Below the pieces are notes generated by a model that did not search any database, had not been told where the DNA came from, and was given only the letters and a program-made list of their open reading frames with translations. A stretch of 64,000 bases of DNA, from the NCBI RefSeq assembly GCF_000308475.2, contig NZ_BAFT02000057.1, positions 248,001 through 312,000 on the forward strand. The letters are read 5' to 3'. This stretch comes from Nocardia brasiliensis NBRC 14402. Its GTDB lineage: Bacteria > Actinomycetota > Actinomycetes > Mycobacteriales > Mycobacteriaceae. Both the position numbers and the translations under genes were made by a program. Below, in pieces: positions 25,773 through 34,842 of this stretch (the stretch's first letter is position 1; each line of letters starts with the position of its first letter).

Positions 25773-27392
25773 TCAGTCCGCGGTCGCGACCAGCGGCTCC
25801 AGCGTCAGCTTCGGGAATTCCTTCTCGATGTACTGCAGCCGCCACTTGTCGCTGAACAGCGCGAGCAGCGCACCGTCGCTGCGAGTGAACACCTCTACCC
25901 CGCGCTGCCTGCCGAGCTCGTCCGCGGAGGCGGCGTCGGTGCGCCGGGCCAGCGTGTAGGGCAGGTTCTCCATCCGGGTCTCGACGCTGAACTCGGTCGT
26001 CATCCGGGCGGTGACCACCTCGAACTGCATCGGGCCGACCGCCGCGAGCACCGGCGAGGCGTCGCCGCGAATATCGTTGCGCAGCACCTGCACGACGCCC
26101 TCGGAATCGAGCTGGTCGATGGCCTTGCGGAACTGCTTGTACTTGCCCGCGCTCTCCGCGCGCAGCACGGCGAAATGCTCCGGCGCGAAGGACGGGATCG
26201 GCGGGAACTCCACCTTCTTGTCCACGAACAGCGTGTGGCCGGGGGCGAGCGCGGTCGCGTTCACCAGGCCGACCACGTCGCCGGGGTAGGCGGTGTCGAC
26301 GGTGGTGCGTTCCCGGCCGAACACGGTCAACGCGTATTTCGTCGCGAACGGGCGGCCGGTCTGCGCGTGCGTCACCACCATGCCGCGCTCGAATTCACCC
26401 GACACGATGCGCATGAAGGCGAGCCGGTCCCGGTGCGCGGCGTCCATACCGGCCTGCACCTTGAACACCACGGCGCTGAACGGTTCGGTGGTCGCGCGCT
26501 CCTTGCCGTTCACATCGGCGCGCGCGCCGGGAGCGGGCGCCAGCGAGACCAGCGTCTCCAGCAGCTGGCGCACACCGAAGTTCAACATCGCCGAGGCGTA
26601 GATGACCGGGGAGGTCTGGCCGGCGAGGAACAGTTCCTGATCGTGGTCCTGGCCGGTGGCCGAGAGCAGTTCGCTCTCCTCGACCGCGGTCGTCCACGCC
26701 TCGCCCTCGCGGGCCTCGGCCTGGGCGGGGGTCAGCGACTCCTCCGGCGCGATGGTCGCGCCGCCCGCGGTGCGGGTGAAGTGGATGTATTCGCGCGGCG
26801 CGCCTTCTTCGCCGCGGCGCAGCAGTCCGCGGAAGTCGCCCGCGATGCCGACCGGGAGGAACAGGGGCGTCGGGGTGAGCCCGATCCGTTCGTTGATCTC
26901 GTCGAGCAGTTCCAGCGGCGCCTGGCCGGGGCGGTCCCACTTGTTGATCACGGTGATGACCGGGATACCGCGGTGGCGGCACACCTGGAACAGCTTGAGC
27001 GTCTGCGGCTCCAGGCCCTTCGCGGCGTCGATCAGCATCACCGCGGCGTCGACGGCGGTGAGCACCCGATAGGTGTCCTCGGAGAAGTCGGAGTGGCCGG
27101 GGGTATCGACGAGGTTGATCACGCTGTCCTCGTCGGCGCCCTCGGCGCGGTAGTTGAACTGCAGCGCGGTCGAACTGACCGAGATGCCGCGCGCCTTCTC
27201 CATCTCCATCCAGTCCGAGACGGTGGAGCGGCGGCCCGCCTTGCCGTGGATCGCACCCGCCTCGGAGATCATCCTGGCGTGCAGCGCGAGCGCTTCGGTG
27301 AGCGTCGACTTACCGGCGTCGGGGTGTGAGATCACCGCGAACGTGCGCCGTCGGGAAACCTCGGCGGGGAGACCCTCGGGGGAGGCGGTCAA
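25773..27392 (-). CDS. prfC: Peptide chain release factor 3
   Basis: This 539-residue translational GTPase recycles RF1/RF2 after termination. G1 is SHPDAGKSTLTEAL (residues 22-35), G2 lies around the ARGISVSSTALQF segment, G3 is DTPGHSDF (about 95) and G4 is NKWDR (about 149). The C-terminal domains include GDVVGLVNATALAPGHT and the RF3-specific end with GPMQFEVVTARM. Length and motifs are complete. It is divergent from rplY, leaving a 323-bp spacer. Confidence 0.96.
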   Translation of the reverse strand: MTASPEGLPAEVSRRRTFAVISHPDAGKSTLTEALALHARMISEAGAIHGKAGRRSTVSDWMEMEKARGISVSSTALQFNYRAEGADEDSVINLVDTPGHSDFSEDTYRVLTAVDAAVMLIDAAKGLEPQTLKLFQVCRHRGIPVITVINKWDRPGQAPLELLDEINERIGLTPTPLFLPVGIAGDFRGLLRRGEEGAPREYIHFTRTAGGATIAPEESLTPAQAEAREGEAWTTAVEESELLSATGQDHDQELFLAGQTSPVIYASAMLNFGVRQLLETLVSLAPAPGARADVNGKERATTEPFSAVVFKVQAGMDAAHRDRLAFMRIVSGEFERGMVVTHAQTGRPFATKYALTVFGRERTTVDTAYPGDVVGLVNATALAPGHTLFVDKKVEFPPIPSFAPEHFAVLRAESAGKYKQFRKAIDQLDSEGVVQVLRNDIRGDASPVLAAVGPMQFEVVTARMTTEFSVETRMENLPYTLARRTDAASADELGRQRGVEVFTRSDGALLALFSDKWRLQYIEKEFPKLTLEPLVATAD

Positions 27393-27715
27393 CGGAACAA
27401 CCTTTCACAGACGACCTGATCGGCAACCGGTCCAATCTACGCGATCGGGTCGGTCGCGACGCGACCCGCGTCCCGGAACCGCCCGGGTCACCCGATTCCG
27501 TCTGTACATAACCCTTGCGGTATGGTGTTCGGGTTGTCTCGGCGAGGGTGACCGCAGACCTGATTTTGCGTTCACCGTGATCGACGCGGCGCGGCTTCCG
27601 GCCGTCCTCGTTCGCATCCTCTTGCCCCGACGAGTAGACCAACCAAGCCAGGGCGGAGAACAGTCCCTGGCGCACTGTTGACAGCCCGGAACCGCCGTAG
27701 GGAGTAGATCCAGTC
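27393..27715. other. Divergent prfC/rplY promoter and rplY leader
   Basis: This 323-bp stretch holds no convincing gene. The rplY side contains the 7-bp hairpin at 27647-27671 and a good AGGGAG ribosome binding site. A TATGGT element near 27521-27526 could be a -10 for rplY, giving a leader of nearly 190 bases. Confidence 0.5.
27647..27671 (+). promoter_or_regulatory. Hairpin in the rplY leader
   Basis: GCCAGGG pairs with CCCTGGC around an 11-base purine-rich loop, about 45 bp upstream of the rplY ATG. Ribosomal-protein leaders often bind their own product. The nearby CGAGTAGACC also recalls 5S rRNA loop E, the natural bL25 site. Confidence 0.4.
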
Positions 27716-28315
27716 ATGTCCGACGCCAACCTTCTCGAAGCCGCCGTCCGTACCGAGTTCGGCAAGGGCGCCGCCCGCCGTACCCGCCGGGCCGGCAACG
27801 TGCCCGCCGTGCTGTACGGCCACCAGGCCGACCCGCAGCACCTGTCGGTCAACGCCCAGGCCTTCTCCGCGATCCTGCGCGAGCACGGCACCAACGCGGT
27901 GCTGAACCTGGTGATCGACGGCAAGAAGCAGCTCGCGCTGACCAAATCCGTTGTGGTGCACCCGATCCGCCGCTACATCGAGCACGCCGACCTGCTCATC
28001 GTCAAGAAGGGCGAGAAGGTCAACGCCGACGTCAACGTCGTCATCACCGGTGAGGCCGCCGCGGGCACCCTGGTCACCCAGGACGCCACCACCATCTCCA
28101 TCGAGGCCGACGCGCTGAACATCCCCGAGTCCATCGAGGTCTCGGTCGAGGGTGTCGAGGCGGGCACGCAGATCAACGCGGGCGAGCTCACGCTGCCCAA
28201 GGGCGTCACCCTGAACGTCGACGCGGAGACCCTGATCGTCAACGTCATCGCCGCGCCGCAGGCCGAGGCCGAGGACGGCGACGAGGCCGAGGGCGAAGCC
28301 GCGAGCGCCGAGTAA
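27716..28315 (+). CDS. rplY: 50S ribosomal protein bL25 (Ctc type)
   Basis: This 199-residue protein has an N-terminal 5S-rRNA-binding L25 domain (EFGKGAARRTRRAGNVPAVL near residues 14-33) and the C-terminal beta-domain of the long Ctc/TL5 form (NADVNVVITGEAAAGTLVTQ). It ends in an acidic Glu/Asp-rich tail. It binds 5S rRNA in the large subunit central protuberance. pth follows 23 bp downstream, an arrangement conserved with Rv1015c-Rv1014c. Confidence 0.96.
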   Translation: MSDANLLEAAVRTEFGKGAARRTRRAGNVPAVLYGHQADPQHLSVNAQAFSAILREHGTNAVLNLVIDGKKQLALTKSVVVHPIRRYIEHADLLIVKKGEKVNADVNVVITGEAAAGTLVTQDATTISIEADALNIPESIEVSVEGVEAGTQINAGELTLPKGVTLNVDAETLIVNVIAAPQAEAEDGDEAEGEAASAE

Positions 28316-28338
28316 GTACTGCTGGATCAGGTCATTCG

Positions 28339-28920
28339 ATGACCGACTCCGTGACCGGGCCCGCGCTCGTGGTCGGACTGGGTAACCCCGGAACCGAATA
28401 CGAGCGCACCCGGCACAACGTGGGGTTCCTGGTCGCCGACGTGCTCGCGGAGCGCGTCGGCGGCCGTTTCGGTGTGCACAAGAAGTCCGGCGCCGACCTG
28501 TTGCAGGCTCGGCTCGACGGGCGCCAGGTGCTCATCGCCAAGCCGCGGACCTTCATGAATCTGTCCGGCCGGCCGGTCGCGGCGCTGGCGAAGTTCTTCT
28601 CCGTGCCGCCCACCGAGGTGATCGTCGTGCACGACGAGCTCGACCTCCCGTTCGGCGAGATCCGGCTCAAGCGCGGCGGTGGCGAGGGCGGCCACAACGG
28701 CCTTCGTTCCGTCTCCAGCGCGCTGACCACCAAGGACTATCTGCGCACTCGGATCGGCATCGGCCGGCCGCCGGGGCGCCAGGACCCCGCCGATTACGTG
28801 CTCAAGCCGTTCGCGACGCCGGAGCGCAAGGAGATTCCGGTGATCGTCGAGCAGGCCGCCGACGCCGTCGAGCTGCTGCTCCGGGTCGGCCTGGAAGCCG
28901 CGCAGAACCGCGTGCACTGA
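28339..28920 (+). CDS. pth: Peptidyl-tRNA hydrolase
   Basis: This 193-residue enzyme cleaves the ester of peptidyl-tRNAs that drop off ribosomes. It has VVGLGNPGTEYERTRHNVGF with the catalytic His (about residue 28), KPRTFMNLSGRPV, VHDELDLPFGEIRLKRGGGEGGHNGLRS and the C-terminal DYVLKPF. All key residues are present. It is cotranscribed with rplY. Confidence 0.96.
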   Translation: MTDSVTGPALVVGLGNPGTEYERTRHNVGFLVADVLAERVGGRFGVHKKSGADLLQARLDGRQVLIAKPRTFMNLSGRPVAALAKFFSVPPTEVIVVHDELDLPFGEIRLKRGGGEGGHNGLRSVSSALTTKDYLRTRIGIGRPPGRQDPADYVLKPFATPERKEIPVIVEQAADAVELLLRVGLEAAQNRVH

Positions 28921-28924
28921 GGTC

Positions 28925-28949
28925 GGCGGCGCGAATTCCCCACGCCGCC
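28925..28949. terminator. Hairpin between convergent pth and pks16-like genes
   Basis: GGCGGCG pairs with CGCCGCC around an 11-base loop, 5 bp after the pth stop codon. It has no U-tract. Confidence 0.45.
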
Positions 28950-28981
28950 AACGCTGTTCGATCGTCGGCCGGTAGCGGGCC

Positions 28982-30628
28982 TCAGCGCAGATGGACCGCG
29001 GTCGCGGCGCGGCGCAGTTTGCCCGACGACGTCTTGGGCAGTGCGCCGGGGCCGAGCACGGCGACGGTGCGCGGGCGGGCGCCGACCTCGGAGAACACCG
29101 CGTGCACGATCTCGCGTTCGATCCGCTTGACCTCTTCGGCATTCTGGTAGTCGTTGCTCTCCACCACCACGGCGAAGCTCTCCCGCTTCTGCCCGGCGTC
29201 CAACCGCACCGCCACCGCGTTGCCCGGACGCACACCGGCCACCCGGGTGGCGGCGCGTTCGATATCGGTGGGGTAGATGTTGCGCCCGCCCATGATGACG
29301 ACGTCCTTGATCCGGCCGCACACCACGATCAGGCCCTCGTCGGTGAAGTAACCGATGTCGCCGGTGTCCAGCCAGCCCGCGGCGTCCTGTGCGGGCCGGA
29401 AGCCATCGACCGTGACATAGCCGGAAGTGACTGCCGGGCCGCGTAATTCGATGACGCCGACGGAACGGGACGGCAGCGGCTGACGTTCGGCGTCGACCAC
29501 CCGGCCCTCCAGATGATCGACCAGGTAGCCCAGCGTCGGCAGCCTGCGCACGTTGCCGTGGTGGGCGTGTTCGTCGGGCACCGGCACCGCTTTGCCGAGC
29601 GCCTCCAGCAGGTCGGCGTCGATGACGTCGACGACCTGACCCAGGCCCGGATCCGGAATCGACACGGCGAGCGTGGTTTCCGCCATGCCGTACACCGGCG
29701 TGAGCGCCATCGGGTTGAGCCCGAAGCGTTTACCGGCGGCGGCCAGCGCCTCCATCGTGTCCGGGTCGACCGGTTCCGCGCCGTTCCACATGTAGCGCAC
29801 GCTGCTGAGATCGAGCCCGCCGTCGTCGGCCTGCTTGAGCCTGCGCGCGAGTAACGAGTACGCGAAATTCGGTGCGGCGGTGACCGTTCCGCGGTACTTG
29901 GTGATCAGCTCGGCCCACAGCAGCGGGCGCTTGAGGAAGTCGATCGGCGTCACGCAGACCACCTCGGCGCCGATTTGCATGGGGACGCTGAGGAATCCGA
30001 CCATGCCCATGTCGTGGAACAGCGGCAGCCAGCTGATCATCACGTCGTCGTCGAGCTGGAATTTCACCCGGTCGAACATGGCGTAGGCGTTCACGAAGAA
30101 GTTGCCGTGCGTGATCCGCACCGCCTTGGGCGACCCGGTGGAACCGGAGGTCAACTGCTGCAACGCGATATCGTCCTCGGTGGTCGGCACCGGATCGGTG
30201 TCGGTGCCGTCGTGCAGCTGATCGATGCGCACCACGGTGATGCCGCGTTCGCGCAGGATCGGCTCGGCCGCCTCGAACGGCGCGCCGAGCACTACCGCGC
30301 GCGCCTCGATCATGGTCAGCACGGTTTCGGTGTCGCGGGCCCAGACGACCAGATCGGTGCGCGGGGTCGGCTGGTGCAGCATGGTGATCGACGCGCCGCG
30401 CATCCAGATCGCCTGGCAGGCAGGGGCGATGTCGACCGGCATCCCCGCGAGCACACCGACGGCGTCCCCGTGCCCGATGCCCGCCGCCGCGAGGCCGCCG
30501 GCCATCCGCCTGGCGATCCGATGGATCTCGCCCCAGCTCCGGCGCAGCGGTGCCTCCGGTTCACCGGTCACCAGCCCCCGGCTCGACGCCTGCGCCGTCG
30601 CATACATCTCGTCGGTGAACCTGCTCAA
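28982..30628 (-). CDS. Acyl-AMP/acyl-CoA ligase, ortholog position of pks16
   Basis: This 548-residue ANL-superfamily enzyme has the P-loop LQQLTSGSTGSPKAVRITHGN (about residues 166-186), YGMAETTLAVS (about 323), WLDTGDIGYF and the final lysine motif PKTSSGKLRR. The FAAL-like features include the central WNGAEPVD. It adenylates fatty acids for transfer to CoA or a carrier protein. M. tuberculosis Rv1013, misnamed pks16, lies beside pth and has the same length. The start is TTG with GAGGGAG 6 bp upstream. The plsC-like gene upstream is on the same strand. Confidence 0.9.
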   Translation of the reverse strand: MSRFTDEMYATAQASSRGLVTGEPEAPLRRSWGEIHRIARRMAGGLAAAGIGHGDAVGVLAGMPVDIAPACQAIWMRGASITMLHQPTPRTDLVVWARDTETVLTMIEARAVVLGAPFEAAEPILRERGITVVRIDQLHDGTDTDPVPTTEDDIALQQLTSGSTGSPKAVRITHGNFFVNAYAMFDRVKFQLDDDVMISWLPLFHDMGMVGFLSVPMQIGAEVVCVTPIDFLKRPLLWAELITKYRGTVTAAPNFAYSLLARRLKQADDGGLDLSSVRYMWNGAEPVDPDTMEALAAAGKRFGLNPMALTPVYGMAETTLAVSIPDPGLGQVVDVIDADLLEALGKAVPVPDEHAHHGNVRRLPTLGYLVDHLEGRVVDAERQPLPSRSVGVIELRGPAVTSGYVTVDGFRPAQDAAGWLDTGDIGYFTDEGLIVVCGRIKDVVIMGGRNIYPTDIERAATRVAGVRPGNAVAVRLDAGQKRESFAVVVESNDYQNAEEVKRIEREIVHAVFSEVGARPRTVAVLGPGALPKTSSGKLRRAATAVHLR

Positions 30629-30758
30629 CGTCTACTCCCTCGTCACCGGCTCCGGCCGCCTGCCGGCCTGCACTCCACTATCCCGCCATTCCCGCGTGGC
30701 GTTAACCCTTTTCCAGCGTGTCGGCGGTTGCTGGAGTGTCGCGGGTCGGCGTGCGGGC

Positions 30759-31412
30759 TCAGCGGAAGGTGGCGGCGTACCGGTCGACGTAGTGCCGGCC
30801 GGAGCGTGCGGCCATTTCCCGCATCAACTCGTCGGTCGCGGTACGCGCGGCACGGTGCTGGTCGGCGGGCAGGTAGTAGCGCGGGGCGCCGAAGCTGATC
30901 CGCACCTTGCCGAAGCGGGGGAGCCGGGCGCCACGGGGGTTGACGCGATCGGTGCCGGAGAGCACGACCGGGATCACCGGCGCGCCGGTCGCCATCGCGA
31001 CCCGCAGGGTGCCGGTGCGACCGCGGTAGATGCGCCCGTCCGGGGAGCGGGTGCCCTCGGGATGAATCGCCCAGACGCCGCCGGATTCCAGGATCCTGGT
31101 CGCGGCCGCCAGCGCGTCGGCCGCGGCGCTGCCGCCGGTCCGGTTCACCGGCACCTGTCCGGAGACCGAGAAGAACCAGCGCTGGAAGCGCCCGCGCAGG
31201 CCGGTACCGGTGAAGTACTCCTGCTTGGCCAGGAACGTGGCGCGCCGCGGCAGCACGAGGGCCAGGTACAGCGAGTCGATCACCGCGAGGTGGTTGGCCG
31301 CGATGATCACCGGCCCGGTGCGCGGAACCTGGTCCAGCCCTTCGATTTCGGGTCTACCCAGCACCCGCAAGACGGGGCCGAGCAAGACGTACTTGAAGAG
31401 CCAGTACCACAC
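30759..31412 (-). CDS. 1-acylglycerol-3-phosphate-type acyltransferase (PlsC family)
   Basis: This 217-residue membrane-associated acyltransferase has the HX4D motif in NHLAVIDSLYL (about residues 37-47), the second block FLAKQEYF and the PEGTRSPDGRIYRGRTG motif (about 119-135). It esterifies lysophosphatidate or a related acceptor. The start GTG at 31412 has GGAGGT close upstream. It is divergent from a TetR gene. Three copies of one operator lie between and inside them, so it is probably repressed by that regulator. The downstream acyl ligase could be cotranscribed. Confidence 0.9.
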   Translation of the reverse strand: MWYWLFKYVLLGPVLRVLGRPEIEGLDQVPRTGPVIIAANHLAVIDSLYLALVLPRRATFLAKQEYFTGTGLRGRFQRWFFSVSGQVPVNRTGGSAAADALAAATRILESGGVWAIHPEGTRSPDGRIYRGRTGTLRVAMATGAPVIPVVLSGTDRVNPRGARLPRFGKVRISFGAPRYYLPADQHRAARTATDELMREMAARSGRHYVDRYAATFR

Positions 31413-31433
31413 GAAGACCTCCAGAAAGATTTG

Positions 31434-31448
31434 GTAGACATTGTCTAC
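31434..31448. promoter_or_regulatory. TetR operator copy 1
   Basis: GTAGACATTGTCTAC is a perfect 7-bp inverted repeat around one base, 22 bp upstream of the plsC-like start. Copies 2 and 3 share the same half-sites. Confidence 0.75.
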
Positions 31449-31457
31449 CGCACGATA

Positions 31458-31472
31458 GTAGACAGTGTCTAC
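31458..31472. promoter_or_regulatory. TetR operator copy 2
   Basis: GTAGACAGTGTCTAC is a perfect inverted repeat, centred 24 bp from copy 1 and lying just before the ribosome binding site of the tetR gene. Confidence 0.75.
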
Positions 31473-31492
31473 GCCCGGCGTGAGGAGAATTG

Positions 31493-32080
31493 ATGCGGTT
31501 CGTAGACAATGTCTGCATGGTCGAGACTCAGCCGCTGCGTGAACGCCTGGTCGACGCGGGTGTCGACCTGCTCGAAGAGGTGGGTGCGGCGCAATTGGGA
31601 CTTCGGGCGATCACGCGGGCGGCCGGTGTCTCACATGGGGCACCGCGCCGGCATTTCCCGACTCACCGCGCATTGCTGGCGGCCGTCGCGGCCCGCGGCT
31701 TCGCCGATCTCATCGACCGCTTCGCGGCCGTGGACGTGGACACCGCGCCGCCGCGCGCGCGGCTGGCCCGGATGAGCGTGGCCTACGTGGAGTTCGCGGG
31801 CGAGCGGCCGGAGATGTTCACCCTGATGTTCCGGCACGACTTGCTCGAGGGCTCCGGTGAGAACCTGCGCGGGACCACGCTGCCGCTGTACGGGCGGTTC
31901 GCGGCGCTGGTCGGTGCGGCCGGGCCCGGTGCGGCCGATCCGGCGCAGCGGGCGATCGCGCTGTGGACCAATCTGCACGGGATCGCCGCGCTGCGGGCCA
32001 ATCGCAGTCTGGCGCTGGTGGGCCCGACGGTCGACGTGCGCGCACTGGTCGACCGCGCGCTGGATCTGCACCTGTCCTGA
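31493..32080 (+). CDS. TetR-family regulator of the plsC-like gene
   Basis: This 195-residue protein has a TetR HTH (GAAQLGLRAITRAAGVSHGAPRRHFPTHRALLAAVA) and a helical effector domain with YVEFAGERPEMFTLMFRHDLL, of the TetR_C_33/WHG type. It likely represses itself and the divergent acyltransferase, since three near-identical palindromes surround its start. The ATG at 31493 is chosen for its AGGAG; ATG 31517 is the alternative and would leave operator copy 3 just outside the gene. Confidence 0.9.
   Translation: MRFVDNVCMVETQPLRERLVDAGVDLLEEVGAAQLGLRAITRAAGVSHGAPRRHFPTHRALLAAVAARGFADLIDRFAAVDVDTAPPRARLARMSVAYVEFAGERPEMFTLMFRHDLLEGSGENLRGTTLPLYGRFAALVGAAGPGAADPAQRAIALWTNLHGIAALRANRSLALVGPTVDVRALVDRALDLHLS
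31502..31516. promoter_or_regulatory. TetR operator copy 3, inside the tetR 5' end
   Basis: GTAGACAATGTCTGC matches copies 1 and 2 with one changed half-site base. It overlaps codons 4-8 of the tetR gene, a position that could act as a roadblock to its transcription. Confidence 0.65.
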
Positions 32081-32114
32081 ACATCGTTGCGGCGCAAGGC
32101 CGCCGAGCCGCCGA

Positions 32115-33299
32115 CTACAGGTCGGCGACCGCGGCGACGAACCTGTCCAGCTCGGCGAAGCCGACGAAGCAGTGCGGGGACGCGCGGACAACGGAGGTCA
32201 GTCCGCGCGCGGTCATGTCCAGCAGGGTGGAACCGGCGTGGCTCACCGTCACGGTGATGTCGCGCTCGGCGAGCCGGTCGCGCACGGCGATCGGCTCGTG
32301 GCCGTCGACGGTGAACGACACCGTGCCGCTGTGCCGAATGCCGATGTCGCGCACCGTGACTCCGGGAATTTCCGGCAACGCCTTGCGCAGATACGCCGAG
32401 CGTTCGGCGACGGCTGCGTACACGTTCTCGGGACCGAGTTCGAGTAGATAGCGCACGGCGGCGCCGAGGCCGAGTCGCGCGGCGACATCGCACTCCCAGA
32501 ACTCGAAACGGCTCGCGTCGGGTGCGAGCCGGTATTCGTCCGGGCCGGACCACTGCGCACTGTGCAGGTCGAGGCGCTGTGGTTCCAGGGAGGTGGCCAA
32601 TTCCGGTCGGACATAAAGGAATCCGGTGCCGCGCGGGCCGCGCAGCCATTTGCGCCCGGTGGCCGAGAGCGCGTCCACGTCCCACGCGGTGACGTCGATC
32701 GGTAGCTGCCCGGTCGACTGGCAGGCGTCCAGCAGCACCAGCGCACCCACCGAGCGCGCGATCCGGGTGGCCTCGGCGACCGGGTTGACCAGGCCGCCGT
32801 TGGTGGGCACGTGCAGCAGCGAGACCAGCCGCACCCGCTCGTCCACCAGTGCGGTCAGCGCGTCGAGATCGATCTGCCCGGTGTGGTCGCTGGGGATCGT
32901 CTCGACCGTGGCCCCGCTCGCGCGGGCGCGCTGCAATGCCGCGATGGCGTTGCTCGCGTAGTCGGCCTCGGAGATCAGGATGCGATCGCCCGGGGCCAGC
33001 GGGATCGCGTAGAAGAAGTCGGCCCAGGAACGAGATGCGCTGTCGCTCAACGCGATACTGGCCGGTGCGGCATTGATGAGCGCGCCGATCGCGGTTTTCA
33101 CGTCCGCGAGATCGTCGAGCCGTTCGTTCGCCGCACGGTAGCCACCGATCTCGGATTCGCGCCGGAGATGGGCGATGACGGTGTCCAGGACGACCCGCGG
33201 CGGCAGCGACGAGCCGGCACTGTCGAGGAAGACCTGCCCCGGTTCGGCGCCGGTGGCGCAACCGGGTGTATCGGCTCGGACGCGATCGTGATCCAGCAT
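32115..33299 (-). CDS. egtE: Ergothioneine biosynthesis PLP-dependent lyase EgtE
   Basis: This 394-residue class V aminotransferase-fold enzyme has FLDSAGSSLPP near the N-terminus, LLDACQSTGQLPIDV and the PLP lysine in SATGRKWLRGPRGTGFL (about residue 220). EgtE performs the final C-S cleavage of the hercynylcysteine sulfoxide to give ergothioneine. The placement next to egtABCD supports this over cysteine desulfurase or isopenicillin-epimerase-like functions. ATG 33299 fits the known length of about 390; a GTG at 33323 is possible. It is divergent from egtA. Confidence 0.9.
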   Translation of the reverse strand: MLDHDRVRADTPGCATGAEPGQVFLDSAGSSLPPRVVLDTVIAHLRRESEIGGYRAANERLDDLADVKTAIGALINAAPASIALSDSASRSWADFFYAIPLAPGDRILISEADYASNAIAALQRARASGATVETIPSDHTGQIDLDALTALVDERVRLVSLLHVPTNGGLVNPVAEATRIARSVGALVLLDACQSTGQLPIDVTAWDVDALSATGRKWLRGPRGTGFLYVRPELATSLEPQRLDLHSAQWSGPDEYRLAPDASRFEFWECDVAARLGLGAAVRYLLELGPENVYAAVAERSAYLRKALPEIPGVTVRDIGIRHSGTVSFTVDGHEPIAVRDRLAERDITVTVSHAGSTLLDMTARGLTSVVRASPHCFVGFAELDRFVAAVADL

Positions 33300-33489
33300 G
33301 CCTGCGACAGTAGTTGGCGTCACCGCGGGGCCTGGTGGGCGCCGTATTCAGATTTCCGTCAGATTCTTGTCGGTGCCCCTCGCTACTCTGGAGAGATCGC
33401 AACGCGCGGGGCACGACACCACAACGTCGCGATAACAGCACAACGGCGGACACGAAACCACAGCGCTCGGATCCACACTGGAGGTTGGT

Positions 33490-34842
33490 ATGGCGGTCAC
33501 GCTGGAACACTCGGAGCTGGTCAGCCGCGTAAGCCACGATCCGGAACTCGGTTCGCGAGCCGCCGCCGAGGCCTATATCGGCGGTGTCTGCTTCAAGCAG
33601 GGACCACCCGCGCTGATCGGCGCCGAACTGGAATGGCTCACCGTTCAGGGTGAGTGTTCGACGTCAGGCCCCTCGGCCGCCCCGCGTCCGCAGCTGACTG
33701 CCCTTGCGGATGCCCTCGGACCTTACGCACCACGGTCCATCGCCCCCGATTCTCCGGCGCTAGCGTTGCCAGGGGGCAGCCGGGTCACCATCGAACCCGG
33801 CGGTCAGATCGAATTGTCCAGCGCACCGTTCGCTGATGCCGCGCAGCTGTGTCTTTCGCTTCGCGACGATGCCCGCCGATTGCGGGAACTCCTCGAATCC
33901 CGGTCCATCCGGACCGTTTCCGTTGCCGCCGACGCGGACCGCAGACCCAAACGCCTACTCCAGCTGCCGCGCTATCGCGCCATGGAACAGACGTTCAGCG
34001 GGATCGGCCCCTACGGCAAACTCATGATGTGCAATACCGCGGCGACCCAGGTCGCGGTGGACGCCGGCGCCGATCGGGCGGAGATCGCCGCCCGCTGGAC
34101 GGCACTGTATGCCGTCGGTCCGGCGTTGCTGGCCGCCTTCGCCTGCTCGCCCACGTTGCGCGGTGCGCCGCCGGGTGACTGGGCCTCGCAGCGCATGCGG
34201 GCCTGGCTGCGCCTGGACAACGGCAGGACCCGGCCCCCGCTGATGGATTGGGCCGATCCGATCCGCGGCTACAGCAGATGGGCGCTGGACGTGCCGCTGC
34301 TGTGCGTCCGAAGACCCGACGACGACGTGCCCGCCGCCGACGGCCACCGCACCGACACCGGCTGGTTGCCGCCGCCCGGCGCGACCTTCGCCGACTGGCT
34401 CTCCGGCGCCTTGGACGACGAGGTGGGCCGCAGGCCCGGCCGCGACGATCTCGACTATCACCTCACCACGCTCTTCCCGCCGGTCCGTGCCTCCGGGTAC
34501 CTGGAGGTCCGCTACCTCGACGCGCAGCCCGGTGACGCCTGGGCCGTGCCGATCCACGTCGTCGACGCGCTGATGTCCGCCGAAACCGTGGTGGCGGCGG
34601 CGACCGCGGTCGCCGCGCCGCTGGCCGGACATTGGCTCGACGCGGCCCGATACGGCCTGGCCGATCCCGACATCCGGTCGGTGGCCGTCGAACTGCTCAC
34701 TCTTGCCGCGGCCAACGCGCGCAGCACCGAGGCCGCCCGGCTGATCGAACTCGCCGCGCGACGATGTCGCAGCGGCCGCCCACCCACCGCGGCGGACGCC
34801 GCGGTCAGCACAGAGGTAGGCGGTCGAGGAGCACCCCGGTGA
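33490..34842 (+). CDS. egtA: Glutamate-cysteine ligase EgtA
   Basis: This 450-residue GCS2-type ligase joins glutamate and cysteine to give gamma-glutamylcysteine, the sulfur donor for EgtB. Visible features are IGAELEWLT (metal/ATP Glu near residue 40), PGGSRVTIEPGGQIELSSAPF (about 93-113), RAMEQTFSGIGPYGKLMMCNTAATQVAVD and ASGYLEVRYLDAQP. The ATG has GGAGG upstream. It is the first gene of the plus-strand egt operon. Confidence 0.93.
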   Translation: MAVTLEHSELVSRVSHDPELGSRAAAEAYIGGVCFKQGPPALIGAELEWLTVQGECSTSGPSAAPRPQLTALADALGPYAPRSIAPDSPALALPGGSRVTIEPGGQIELSSAPFADAAQLCLSLRDDARRLRELLESRSIRTVSVAADADRRPKRLLQLPRYRAMEQTFSGIGPYGKLMMCNTAATQVAVDAGADRAEIAARWTALYAVGPALLAAFACSPTLRGAPPGDWASQRMRAWLRLDNGRTRPPLMDWADPIRGYSRWALDVPLLCVRRPDDDVPAADGHRTDTGWLPPPGATFADWLSGALDDEVGRRPGRDDLDYHLTTLFPPVRASGYLEVRYLDAQPGDAWAVPIHVVDALMSAETVVAAATAVAAPLAGHWLDAARYGLADPDIRSVAVELLTLAAANARSTEAARLIELAARRCRSGRPPTAADAAVSTEVGGRGAPR

